DNA of 8,478 bases from Archangium sp. (GTDB lineage: Bacteria; Myxococcota; Myxococcia; Myxococcales; Myxococcaceae): assembly GCA_016793525.1 (NCBI GenBank), contig JAEUJT010000197.1, positions 1 through 8,478 on the forward strand, given 5' to 3'. The position numbers were made by a program, and so were the translations under genes. Below the pieces are notes generated by a model, which saw only the letters and a program-made list of their open reading frames with translations, had not been told where the DNA came from and ran no database searches. Of this stretch, positions 1 through 7,222 are shown one piece after another. Each line of letters starts with the position of its first letter. The stretch's first letter is position 1.

Positions 1-296
1 GCACCTTCGACGACCTCCTCGCAGCGAGCGCCCTCCAACACCCGGTGCAGCGGGGGTGTGCCGGGCCGGGAGATGTCGACCACCGCGCGCCAGCTCTCGC
101 CCGCGGGGTGCGCTTCGATTCTCCACGCCCAGTCGTCGCCCCACTCCACGGTGACCCCGCGCGCGGACAGCGCCTCGAGTACGGTCGTGGCCGCGGGACA
201 TTCGCTCGCGAAGTCGGGCACCAACCGCGTGCGCACCACGTGCGCCGACGCCAGCACCGGCAGCATCGTCACCAGCACAGCGGCTGCGGCGCGCAT
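1..296 (-). CDS. Secreted protein of unknown function, N-terminal 98 residues (3' end outside window)
   Basis: The reading frame begins with an ATG at 296-294 and runs off the left edge without a stop. The visible product starts with a short signal peptide: Met-Arg, then an Ala/Val/Leu-rich stretch ending in ASA at residues 16-18, a good signal peptidase I site, so export is likely. The mature part has Cys near residue 32 (SECPAA) and Cys near residue 92 (ARCEEVVEG), with a charged, mixed alpha/beta composition. The layout of an early CPxA-type cysteine followed by a late R-x-L-E-G-x-x-C-E-E segment resembles a loose class of myxobacterial secreted proteins, but I cannot name the family. The start lies 5 bases after the stop of the 1253-aa lipoprotein gene, so the two are probably co-transcribed and translationally coupled. 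The start has an oddity: AGGAG directly abuts the ATG with no spacer, and no ATG, GTG or TTG lies just upstream in frame. ATG at codon 11 is the alternative but would destroy the signal peptide. Confidence 0.7.
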   Translation of the reverse strand, partial: MRAAAAVLVTMLPVLASAHVVRTRLVPDFASECPAATTVLEALSARGVTVEWGDDWAWRIEAHPAGESWRAVVDISRPGTPPLHRVLEGARCEEVVEG

Positions 297-301
297 CTCC
301 T

Positions 302-3300
302 TCAGCGCCGCTTCTCGATGAGTACGTCGCGGCCCTGCACCAGGTCGACCTCTCCGGCGAACTGGCCGAACGCCTCGTAGTCGCGCGGCGAGACGCGGGC
401 CTGCTGAATGCGCACCTCTTCGTCGATGCGCACCACGTCGCCTTGCTGCGATTCTTTGCGCACGTAGGTGCCGTGCATGCACGCGCGGCGCAGCTCAGCC
501 ATGGGCTCGGTCATCACCCACCCTTTGGGCAACTGCACGGTGGCGGAGGTACGGGTCAGCTCGCTCCCGTCGATGAACAGCGGGGTGGTTCGCGCGCCGA
601 GCACGACGTACCGGCGCCCGAGGAGCGAGGGGAACGTCAGCGGCCCCGTCACCAGCCGCGTGTCGCCGTCTCTGCGCCCGAAGCGCTTGGCGATGAAGCG
701 GTACTTCACCCGCATGGTCGCCCCCACACGCCGAGGCGCGTCGACGTCGATGTCGGTCATGTCGGCGCCGCCGAACGAGCGCGACAGGCCTTGCTGCAGC
801 GCTTGAATGCGTTGCTCCGACGAGAGGCTGTCGAGCGCCTCGGCCACCTGCGCCGCTTCGAAGCCCGTGTACGTCTCTTCACCCGTGCCCGAGAGCACGC
901 CGTCGTCAGCGAGCGTCAGCGACAGCGCCACGGTCTTGGTGGGCTTGGAGACGTTGGGCGGGGTACGCAGCTTCTCCAGCGGGCGGCCGGGCTCGGGGAG
1001 CGCGTAGGCCTCACGTTCACCCAACGCGAACTCCGGCAGCTCGCCGAAGGGGGCGAAGCGCACCAGCGTGTCGAGCCACACCACGTTGTTCTCGGGGAGC
1101 GCCACGCGCACGCACACGTATGGCAGCAGCGCTTCATTCGGGAACAGGGTGGTCGATGGGTCTGACGTGAAGGCGCGCACCGCCACCACCCGGGCATCGA
1201 AGCCGAGTGCGCTCAGAGCCGCCTTCAAGAGCCACAACCTGCTGCCTCGGTCTTGCCCGACGCTCCACGCCGCCGAGAGCCCGAGCCCAGCGTCTCGGCC
1301 GGAGAGCTTCTCGTGCACCGCGGCGTACACCGCGCGAACCGCGTCGAGCCCCTTCGCGTTCTGCACCGCGCCTCGAGCGAAGGCCTCGACCTCTGCGGAG
1401 ATTCGGCCGTTGGAGAGCGAGACATCGGCGTACGCGCGAATGACGCCTTCGTTGCCCGTCTGACCTGAGCCGACGGTGACGTACGGCAGCCACTCCGTGC
1501 CCGAAGGCGGGCTGAGCGGCTCGGGGATGTACGGGGTGACGCGGCGCTCGGCGTGCGAGAACACGTCTTCGTCGCCTTGCACCACCGGGCCCGGCACGTC
1601 CATCTGGTGGGCGTCGACCTTCAGGCCCGAGCCTTTCGGCGCGCGCACCACGTACGTGCTCCAGCTGTTCGGTTGCCGCGCCACGCGAAAGTAGAAGCTC
1701 GACGCGGTGAAGCCGGGCTGGCCAGGGCCGCGCGTCGGGTGCGCCTGGAGGTACTCGTATTCGATGAGGTCGCCCACCTGCACGCCGGGCAGGCTCGTCG
1801 TCTCTTTGCCTTCGATGCCTTCGGGCTCGAGCGTGGTGCCGTCGGCCTTGAGTGTGCGCAGCGTCAGCACCTGCGCGCCTTGGGGAATCGTCACCTCGGC
1901 GATCTCCTGCACGCCCTGTTGGTCGAGCGCTTTCTGAATGATGTGGATCCGGTCGACCTGGCTCCCGTCGGGGAACGCGCGCACGGCGGCGGCGTCGAGC
2001 ACGTAGGTGGCGTTCGCGTCTTCGCTCCCGGGAGCGGCTTCGTACGACTTGAGCGCTTCAGCGGTCGAGATGGCGTCGCTGTCGAGTAGCTCCTTGCCCG
2101 TCTTCGCGCGCTCCACGGCGCGGCGGAGCGTGAGGTCGGCGCCATCGAGCAGCAGCGCCGCTTCTCGCATCGCCAGCGCGTCGTTCGCGCGGCCCGCGTG
2201 GTCGAGCGCGTCGGCCAGCGCCTTGGTCACCAGCGCGTTGCGTGGCCACACCGAGCGGATTCGCTGCAACACGCCGATGGCCTCGGGGTGCTTGCCTTGC
2301 GCGACGAGCAGCGAGGCGAGCGAGGTGGCGACCGAGACCTGGCTCTCGTCGCGGTCGAGCAGCGTGGTGAGCGCGGCGATGGCGTCGGCCGTTCGTCCCC
2401 GCAGCCGGGCGTGTTCAGCCGCGCGGGTCAACGCGCCAGGGCATGACGTGGTCGCCGCGAGCAGCGAGTCGGCATCGGCCACCGCGTCTCGCCGTCGCGC
2501 AATGTCGTATTGCAGCTCGAGCGCGTCGCAGAGCCCCGGCAAGGCGCGGTCGGCTTCTCTCGCTGAGGCCGCGGCGGAGGCATCGAGCCCCAAGCCGAGC
2601 TCGACGCGCGCCTGGAGGAGCAGCCGCGGTGCAGAAGCCACCGTCGACGTTGCCCGGGCGGTCTTCAGCACATCGAGCGCGTCGAGTTGCCGGCCGTCGT
2701 CGAGCGCGAGCCGGGCGAGCGTGAGGTGCGCGTGCACGAAGCCAGGGTCTTTCGCCAGCGCGGCCTCGAGCTCTCGCGTGGCGCGGCCATGGCCTACCTT
2801 CGGCGCGACGAGCGCATCATCCAACGCGACGTCGGCGCGCAACACACTCACCGCGGGCCCGGTGGTGGCCGGAGGCATGTCGTCGAGCAGCCGCCGAGCT
2901 CCGTCTCTGTCTCGTTGCATCGCATCGCGCGCCGCGACGAAGCGAGCCACGGCCTCACCCGCTTCATCGACCAACGCCGCGTGGAGCCGCTGCGCCGAGG
3001 AGAGCCCGACTTCGCGCGGCGTGCCGGCAAGCCCCTTCCACGCGAGCGCCGGGCCCGACGCCGGGCGGAAGGTGAGGCCCGCGGGCGTTCCATCGTACCG
3101 GCCGATGGCGAGCAGCACGGTGCCCGACGACGGCTGCCGCACCAGGCGCAGCACGAGGCGGTGGTGGCCCTTCGGCAACGTCACGCGCCGCGCGGTGACG
3201 GTGGAGGCCGGGCGTTGCCAGGAGCTGCGCTGCAGCACGGGCGTGCCGTCGATGGTGAGCGCGTGGTCGAACCCGGTGGACGTGCGCACCACGTAGTCGG

Positions 3301-4063
3301 CCGACGTCGGCACGATGAAGTCGACCACCGCCGCCGAGACGTCGCCCATCGGCGCATCGCCCGCGAGCGACAGCCGGCCATCGGTGAAGCGCACCGTGCG
3401 GGGAACGAGGGCTCCGAAGGGCCCGGCGCCGAGCGCGGCCAGGTTGCCCGTCGTCTCCAGCGGCGTCGCGGTGGTTCCGTCGAGCGTGTGCCACGCCGAG
3501 AAGGGGCCCACCAACGTCACTTCGGTCGGCACCCCCATGTCGGCCAGCGTCGCGGCGTATTTCGCTCGGTCATCTCGGGCGAGGAGCACGTTGGCCACCG
3601 CCCCGCGGAGCAGCACCGCCACCTCGTCGGGCACACCCTTGGCGAGAATGGTGGGCACCCGCTCGAGCACCGCGTTGTCCATCGCGGTGGCCATGGTGGA
3701 GGACTCCAGAATCGCGCGGGCCGCCACCACCGCGAGCGGGTGTTTCGGGCGCACCTCGCAGAGCCGGAGCCAGGCCTCGAGCGCAACGGCCGGCTGCGCC
3801 GCGCGCCACGCCAACGTCGCCTGCCCCGCCAGCGCCCACACCTGGGTGTCGTTCGTCTTCAGCGCGCGCTCGAAGTGGGCCTTCGCTTCGTCGGCTGAGC
3901 CCTTGATCACCAGCGCGTGCCAGCCCGCCAACGCCACCGTGCGCGCGCTGGCCCACCGCGTGTCGGCCGCCGCCGCCGCGTCATCGAGCACTTCATCTGA
4001 CGGGGGCACCTGCTTCACGCAGGCCACGCCCGCAACCGCCAGCATCACCACGAGGCGTCGCAT
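302..4063 (-). CDS. Large TPR / DUF3857 / transglutaminase-like lipoprotein, 1253 aa
   Basis: This is a predicted outer-membrane or periplasmic lipoprotein of unknown function. I chose the ATG at 4063-4061 because it gives a short lipoprotein signal (MRRLVVMLAVAGVAC, lipid Cys15). A TTG 15 codons upstream (4108) extends the frame but places a basic, non-signal stretch in front and has no Shine-Dalgarno. Order of parts: TPR-like helices at about 30-105; a beta-rich region at about 185-330 with a DGTPVLQRS strand and a 'lPKGHHRLVLRL' motif, typical of ligand-binding sandwiches in such proteins; a second, longer TPR-like block at about 425-650; a DUF3857-like beta domain at about 690-855; a transglutaminase-like core at about 890-1000; and a C-terminal beta domain at about 1045-1253. 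The core keeps the LLKAALSALGFDARVV helix and WLDT (Asp998) but appears to lack the catalytic Cys (the region reads GQDRGSRLW at 936-944) and His (LPYVCV at 980-985). Enzyme activity is therefore doubtful, and a scaffold or peptide-binding role is a guess. The frame is intact, with no frameshift. Confidence 0.9.
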   Translation of the reverse strand: MRRLVVMLAVAGVACVKQVPPSDEVLDDAAAAADTRWASARTVALAGWHALVIKGSADEAKAHFERALKTNDTQVWALAGQATLAWRAAQPAVALEAWLRLCEVRPKHPLAVVAARAILESSTMATAMDNAVLERVPTILAKGVPDEVAVLLRGAVANVLLARDDRAKYAATLADMGVPTEVTLVGPFSAWHTLDGTTATPLETTGNLAALGAGPFGALVPRTVRFTDGRLSLAGDAPMGDVSAAVVDFIVPTSADYVVRTSTGFDHALTIDGTPVLQRSSWQRPASTVTARRVTLPKGHHRLVLRLVRQPSSGTVLLAIGRYDGTPAGLTFRPASGPALAWKGLAGTPREVGLSSAQRLHAALVDEAGEAVARFVAARDAMQRDRDGARRLLDDMPPATTGPAVSVLRADVALDDALVAPKVGHGRATRELEAALAKDPGFVHAHLTLARLALDDGRQLDALDVLKTARATSTVASAPRLLLQARVELGLGLDASAAASAREADRALPGLCDALELQYDIARRRDAVADADSLLAATTSCPGALTRAAEHARLRGRTADAIAALTTLLDRDESQVSVATSLASLLVAQGKHPEAIGVLQRIRSVWPRNALVTKALADALDHAGRANDALAMREAALLLDGADLTLRRAVERAKTGKELLDSDAISTAEALKSYEAAPGSEDANATYVLDAAAVRAFPDGSQVDRIHIIQKALDQQGVQEIAEVTIPQGAQVLTLRTLKADGTTLEPEGIEGKETTSLPGVQVGDLIEYEYLQAHPTRGPGQPGFTASSFYFRVARQPNSWSTYVVRAPKGSGLKVDAHQMDVPGPVVQGDEDVFSHAERRVTPYIPEPLSPPSGTEWLPYVTVGSGQTGNEGVIRAYADVSLSNGRISAEVEAFARGAVQNAKGLDAVRAVYAAVHEKLSGRDAGLGLSAAWSVGQDRGSRLWLLKAALSALGFDARVVAVRAFTSDPSTTLFPNEALLPYVCVRVALPENNVVWLDTLVRFAPFGELPEFALGEREAYALPEPGRPLEKLRTPPNVSKPTKTVALSLTLADDGVLSGTGEETYTGFEAAQVAEALDSLSSEQRIQALQQGLSRSFGGADMTDIDVDAPRRVGATMRVKYRFIAKRFGRRDGDTRLVTGPLTFPSLLGRRYVVLGARTTPLFIDGSELTRTSATVQLPKGWVMTEPMAELRRACMHGTYVRKESQQGDVVRIDEEVRIQQARVSPRDYEAFGQFAGEVDLVQGRDVLIEKRR

Positions 4064-4285
4064 GTTCGCGACGACATAGCGCCGCGCGTGGGTGCGCGAC
4101 ACAGCCAACAGGGAGGGTGAGGTCAGCGCGTCCGGGGAACTGCTTCGAGCACGTGCAAGTCGCTTCTGAGAAACAATGCCTGGCCCCGTCCTCGGAGCCA
4201 GTGGAGCGGACCGAAGTGAATCTTCAACCGCCCGCGGCTGACCTCAACGGTCGTGCGATTCAAGGAGCCGGTACGTGTGGAGTCT
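4064..4285. other. Intergenic gap between thioredoxin-TPR gene and giant lipoprotein gene
   Basis: These 222 bases separate two leftward genes and probably hold the promoter and 5' leader of the lipoprotein gene. I see no convincing -35/-10 pair on the minus strand. At 4182-4199 the minus strand can form a 6-bp stem (GGCTCC/GGGGCC, one G-U pair) with a 6-base loop, followed by a mildly T-rich stretch without a true T-run, so it is at best a weak terminator for the upstream gene. A second, stronger hairpin lies at 4081-4100. Small open frames crossing this gap (about 70 codons on either strand) have arginine-rich products, overlap flanking genes and lack ribosome binding sites, so I do not call them. 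Confidence 0.6.
4081..4100 (-). promoter_or_regulatory. Short GC hairpin in leader of the giant lipoprotein gene
   Basis: On the minus strand GTCGCGC, a loop ACCCAC, and GCGCGGC form a 7-bp stem with one U-G pair. It ends 17 bases before the ATG at 4063, and the leader between it and the ATG has no recognisable Shine-Dalgarno. It is not followed by a T-run, so it is not a terminator. If translation instead starts at the TTG at 4108 the hairpin is inside the coding region and probably meaningless. In DNA this GC-rich, a 7-bp GC stem can arise by chance. Confidence 0.3.
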
Positions 4286-5539
4286 TCACCGCGCTGTGGG
4301 GGCGTCGCGCAATGCCTCCGCGGTGGCTTTGAGGTGCGCAACGTGGTCTTCCGACCGCTGCGCCTTCGGCAACGTCGCCGCGTACGCCACGGCCGCCTCG
4401 AGGGTCGCGCGCTGCTTCACCACGTCGCCTTGCCGCTCGAAGAGCGACGCCTTGGTCTCGTAGAGCCCCAGCTTCCGCGGGCCTACGCAGCGCTTCAGTG
4501 CGCGGTCGATGGCGGCGTGCGCCTCGGGCCACTGCTTCATCGCGCGGTAGGTGAGCGCGAGCCGCGCGGGCGGGTTGTAGTCTTTGGGGAACTCGCGTTC
4601 CGACCGCTGGAGCGGCTCCACCATCGACTCCGGGTGCCCCGCGGCGATTGCGGCCTGCACGCGGTGCGCATCGAACACGGCCCGCGCGGCCGGCGTCGGC
4701 GCTTTCGTGGCCACCTCGGAGAGGAAGAGCCACCACGCACCACCGAGCACCCGCACGCCCTCGTCGTCTTTCGCAGCGCGGCGCTCGTCGACGAGCTGGC
4801 TGGAGAGCGACGAGACGTCGTCGGCGAGGAGCCCATCGAGCTTCATCACGTCACGGGTCAGCTTCACCAGCGTGGCCTGCGCGGCGTCGCGCTCCGGGCC
4901 TGCCGGCAGACTGGTGACACACGTCATGCCCCAGCTCACCACCGCTGCCTTGTCGGGCGCTGATGCGAGGCGCGGGGTCTCGTCGATGGCCGTCTGCGTA
5001 CACAGCGGGTACTGCTTGGCGGCCCACAGCGCGGTGACCAGCGCCACGGTGTCTCGGCCGGCGGTAGCATCCATCTTCCGCGCCGCGAGGTAGCGCTCGG
5101 CCGCGCCAGCTGCGTCACCGGTGGCGAACAGCGCGTCGGCTTCTCCCGCCGGGCCCGAGCGTTGGCGCGCGGCCTCGAGCAGCGACGTCATCTGCACCAC
5201 GTCGGCGGTGCCGAGCCAGCGGTACCGCACCGTCTCGGTCGCCGGGTCGATGAAGAAGAGCGTGGGCCAGACGTTGACCGGGAACTTCTCGAGGAACGCG
5301 GCGCTCTTCGGCTTCTCGGTGTCGATGGCGGCGAAGACCACGTCTTTCTCGAAGGGCGCGAAGGCCGGCTGGTTGAGCACATGCTCGCGCATGAAGATGC
5401 AGGTGTGGCACCACGGCGCCCACGCATCGACGACGAGCAGCTTCTTCTTCGCCTTCGCCACCTTCAGCGCACGGGCGTAGTCATCTTCAATGAAGGTGGG
5501 GCCGGCAGAGACGGTGAGGGCGATGACGAGCGCAAACAT
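4286..5539 (-). CDS. Thioredoxin-domain protein with C-terminal helical/TPR region, 417 aa
   Basis: Residues about 15-120 form a thioredoxin fold of the periplasmic, DsbD-gamma/thioredoxin_7 type: the active site is WCHTC (Cys44 and Cys47), the strand before it is KKLLVVDAWAPW, and the cis-proline is Pro92 in VWPTLFFID. The rest is alpha-helical. A TPR-like pair lies near 132-156 (ALFATGDAAGAAERYLAA) and more repeats near 320-380 (NPPARLALTYRAMKQWPEAHAAIDRAL). Such proteins reduce or oxidise disulfides, and the helical tail probably binds a partner. The N-terminus (MFALVIALTVSAGP) looks like a very short export signal without a basic n-region, so periplasmic location is likely but not certain. 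Further Cys residues sit at 180, 207 and 351. The ATG at 5539 lies 24 bases after the dehydrogenase stop and in the same frame as it, so no earlier start is possible. The ribosome binding site is weak, which fits coupled translation. Confidence 0.9.
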   Translation of the reverse strand: MFALVIALTVSAGPTFIEDDYARALKVAKAKKKLLVVDAWAPWCHTCIFMREHVLNQPAFAPFEKDVVFAAIDTEKPKSAAFLEKFPVNVWPTLFFIDPATETVRYRWLGTADVVQMTSLLEAARQRSGPAGEADALFATGDAAGAAERYLAARKMDATAGRDTVALVTALWAAKQYPLCTQTAIDETPRLASAPDKAAVVSWGMTCVTSLPAGPERDAAQATLVKLTRDVMKLDGLLADDVSSLSSQLVDERRAAKDDEGVRVLGGAWWLFLSEVATKAPTPAARAVFDAHRVQAAIAAGHPESMVEPLQRSEREFPKDYNPPARLALTYRAMKQWPEAHAAIDRALKRCVGPRKLGLYETKASLFERQGDVVKQRATLEAAVAYAATLPKAQRSEDHVAHLKATAEALRDAPTAR

Positions 5540-5563
5540 GTCGCTCGCAGTAGCACAGCGCGC

Positions 5564-6610
5564 TCAGCCCAGTCGCTTCAGCACCGCCTCGGTGACCTGC
5601 TTGGTCGAGAGCGAGCCGCCGATGTCGCGCGTGCCTTCTTTCGCCTGCACCGCCGCCTCGACCGCCGCTTCGATGGCCTTCGCCGGGGCCTCGTGGCCCA
5701 GCGTGCGCAGCATCAGCGCCACGGTGAGGAACATGGCCACCGGGTTCACCAGGCCTTTGCCCGCGATGTCGGGCGCGCTGCCGTGCACCGGCTCGAACAG
5801 CGGCGTGGAGTCGGGATTCAAATTGCCCGACGGCGCGACGCCCAGGCCTCCAGTGAGCGCCGCGCCCACGTCGGTGAGAATGTCGCCGTACAGATTCGTG
5901 GTGACGATGACGTCGAAGTCTTCGGGCTTGAGCACGAGCTGCATCGCCAGCGCGTCGACGTACCAGGCCTTGGTGGTGATGCCGGGGTACTCCTTCGCGA
6001 CCTCGGCGAACGTCCGCCGCCAGAGGTCGTGCGCCAAAATCGCGTTCGCCTTGTCGGCCATGGCCACGCGGGTCTTGCCGTTGGCCTTCGCCCACGTGAA
6101 CGCCGCGCGAATGATCCGCTCCACCCCTTTGCGGGTGTTGATCTCTTCGCTGGTGGCGATTTCGTCGGGCGTGCCCTTCTTGAAGAACCCGCCGGCGGCC
6201 GTGTACTGGCCTTCGGTGTTCTCACGGAACACCACGAAGTCGATCTCCTTGCGGCCCTTGCCCTTGAGCGGAGAGAGCCGGTCGTCGAGCAGCTTGCACG
6301 GGCGGAAGTTGACGTACAGGTCGAGCCCGAAGCGCAGCCCGAGCAAAATCTCGCGCGCGTGCACGTTGTCTTTCACGCGCGGGTCGCCGATGGCGCCGAA
6401 GAGAATCGCGTCGAAGTCGTTGCGGAAGATGTCGAGCTGCCCCGCCGGGAGCGCCACGCCGGTGTCGAGGTACCGCTGCGCTCCGAAGTCGAACGTGTCC
6501 CACGTCAGGTCGAGCTTCCACCGAGCGCGAACGGCCTCGAGCAAGGTGAGCGCTTCGGCCGCCACTTCGATGCCGGCGCCGTCTCCGGGAATGACTGCGA
6601 TGCGTGCCAT
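5564..6610 (-). CDS. Isopropylmalate/isocitrate dehydrogenase family, probably 3-isopropylmalate dehydrogenase-like
   Basis: This 348-aa protein is a full-length member of the NAD(P)-dependent beta-decarboxylating dehydrogenase family, which oxidises a 2-hydroxy acid and decarboxylates the product in the cytoplasm. Visible motifs: N-terminal IAVIPGDGAGIEV; substrate-loop arginines in GLRFGLDLYVNFRP (residues 91-104); RENTEGQY with catalytic Tyr136; ADKAN with catalytic Lys187; metal-binding Asp219 (VDALAMQ), Asp243 and Asp247 (NLYGDILTDVG); and the cofactor segment EPVHGSAPDIAGKGLVNP (273-290), whose Asp281 favours NAD over NADP in known homologues. The combination GDPRVKDNVHAREILLGLRF plus the C-terminal DIGGSLST fits a LeuB-like clade usually annotated 3-isopropylmalate dehydrogenase. 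No leuA, leuC or leuD is in the window, so homoisocitrate, tartrate or another malate-type substrate is not excluded. No gene symbol is given for that reason. The start has only a weak AGG eight bases upstream. It leads the leftward gene set. Confidence 0.93.
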   Translation of the reverse strand: MARIAVIPGDGAGIEVAAEALTLLEAVRARWKLDLTWDTFDFGAQRYLDTGVALPAGQLDIFRNDFDAILFGAIGDPRVKDNVHAREILLGLRFGLDLYVNFRPCKLLDDRLSPLKGKGRKEIDFVVFRENTEGQYTAAGGFFKKGTPDEIATSEEINTRKGVERIIRAAFTWAKANGKTRVAMADKANAILAHDLWRRTFAEVAKEYPGITTKAWYVDALAMQLVLKPEDFDVIVTTNLYGDILTDVGAALTGGLGVAPSGNLNPDSTPLFEPVHGSAPDIAGKGLVNPVAMFLTVALMLRTLGHEAPAKAIEAAVEAAVQAKEGTRDIGGSLSTKQVTEAVLKRLG

Positions 6611-6647
6611 GCGCGCGGCCTAGCATTTGGTAGACCGTGCGTCGCCG
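6611..6647. promoter_or_regulatory. Very short divergent start region (37 bases)
   Basis: The start codons of the leftward dehydrogenase gene and the rightward ScsD-like gene are separated by only 37 bases. There is no room for two conventional promoters with leaders, so at least one promoter must lie inside the opposite coding region, or one transcript has almost no leader. A minus-strand TTGGAT then, 17 bases on, TCTACC is the best sigma-70-like match I see for the dehydrogenase, and it is poor. Neither gene has a strong Shine-Dalgarno here. Confidence 0.4.
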
Positions 6648-7178
6648 ATGGATCCAACGCCTCCTCCCACTCGCTGGCAACGGCTCAACGCCAGCCGAGC
6701 GTTCCGCGTCGCGCGCGAGGTGGCCCTTGTGCTCGCGGTGGTGGTGGGCGTCGGCGCGTGGCAGACGCGCGGGCACATCTCGGGTGACGCGCCGGCGTTT
6801 TCGGTCGCCACGCTCGATGGCGCGCGGGTCTCGACGGATCAGCTGCGCGGCAAGCCTTCGGTGGTGGTGTTCTGGGCGCCGTGGTGTGGCGTCTGCAAAA
6901 CCCAGTCGTCGAACGTGTCGTGGGCGCGGAAAATCGTGGGCGAGCGGGCGAACGTGGTGTCGGTGGCCACGGCGTTCTCCGATGTGCGGCAGGTGGCCGA
7001 GTACGTTCGTGCGCAAGGCGTCGATTACCCCGTCGGGCTCGACCTGGGCGACGTCGCTGAGGCGTTTCGCGTGCAGGCGTACCCCACCGCCTATTTCCTC
7101 GACGCCGAGGGCCACGTGACCCACTCGGTCGTCGGCTACACGTCGACGCTCGGCGTACTCTCTCGGCTGTGGTGGTGA
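6648..7178 (+). CDS. ScsD/TlpA-like membrane-anchored thioredoxin, 176 aa
   Basis: This is a predicted periplasm-facing thiol-disulfide oxidoreductase. Residues about 22-38 (REVALVLAVVVGVGAW) form a single membrane anchor after a basic N-terminus, putting the rest outside the cytoplasm. The thioredoxin fold starts near residue 48 (APAFSVATLDG). The active site is FWAPWCGVCK (Cys80 and Cys83), and the cis-proline is Pro146 in AYPTAYF. The tail GYTSTLGVLSRLWW closely matches the conserved GYTS..GL..RLWW ending of ScsD-type protein disulfide oxidoreductases, which separates it from cytochrome-maturation CcmG and from plain TlpA. In characterised bacteria Scs proteins act in copper tolerance and thiol protection, but no scsA, scsB or scsC partner is in view. 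The ATG at 6648 is preferred because it gives the simplest anchor. A TTG at 6627 adds seven residues and is the alternative. No clear ribosome binding site precedes either. Confidence 0.9.
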   Translation: MDPTPPPTRWQRLNASRAFRVAREVALVLAVVVGVGAWQTRGHISGDAPAFSVATLDGARVSTDQLRGKPSVVVFWAPWCGVCKTQSSNVSWARKIVGERANVVSVATAFSDVRQVAEYVRAQGVDYPVGLDLGDVAEAFRVQAYPTAYFLDAEGHVTHSVVGYTSTLGVLSRLWW

Positions 7179-7222
7179 GCGCAGCGGGGTGCGTGTCTCA
7201 CATCGCTTCTGATCCGCCGACA

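Noticed and set aside
2007..3296. 429-codon open frame on the plus strand, antisense to the giant lipoprotein gene
   Set aside because: Its product is a Ser/Ala/Arg-rich low-complexity chain with no motif, as expected from the complement of a high-GC gene. The minus frame has clear domains.
228..3296. GCGCACCACGT recurs several times (near 232, 428, 1645 and 3285)
   Set aside because: In the minus-strand coding frames it encodes Val-Val-Arg within beta strands. The spacing is irregular, so it reflects codon use rather than a repeat family.
4064..4108. N-terminal extension of the giant lipoprotein from a TTG at 4108
   Set aside because: No Shine-Dalgarno precedes it, and the extension would bury the lipoprotein signal behind a basic segment.
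5162..6787. 541-codon open frame on the plus strand, spanning the thioredoxin-TPR gene, the dehydrogenase and the ScsD-like start
   Set aside because: It overlaps three well-supported genes, and its product is Arg/His/Val/Glu-rich without domains. It is a shadow of codon bias.
7175..7201. Possible terminator after the ScsD-like gene: GTGAG/CTCAC with inner CGC/GCG
   Set aside because: The stem is short and asymmetric, overlaps the stop codon and is not followed by a T-run.
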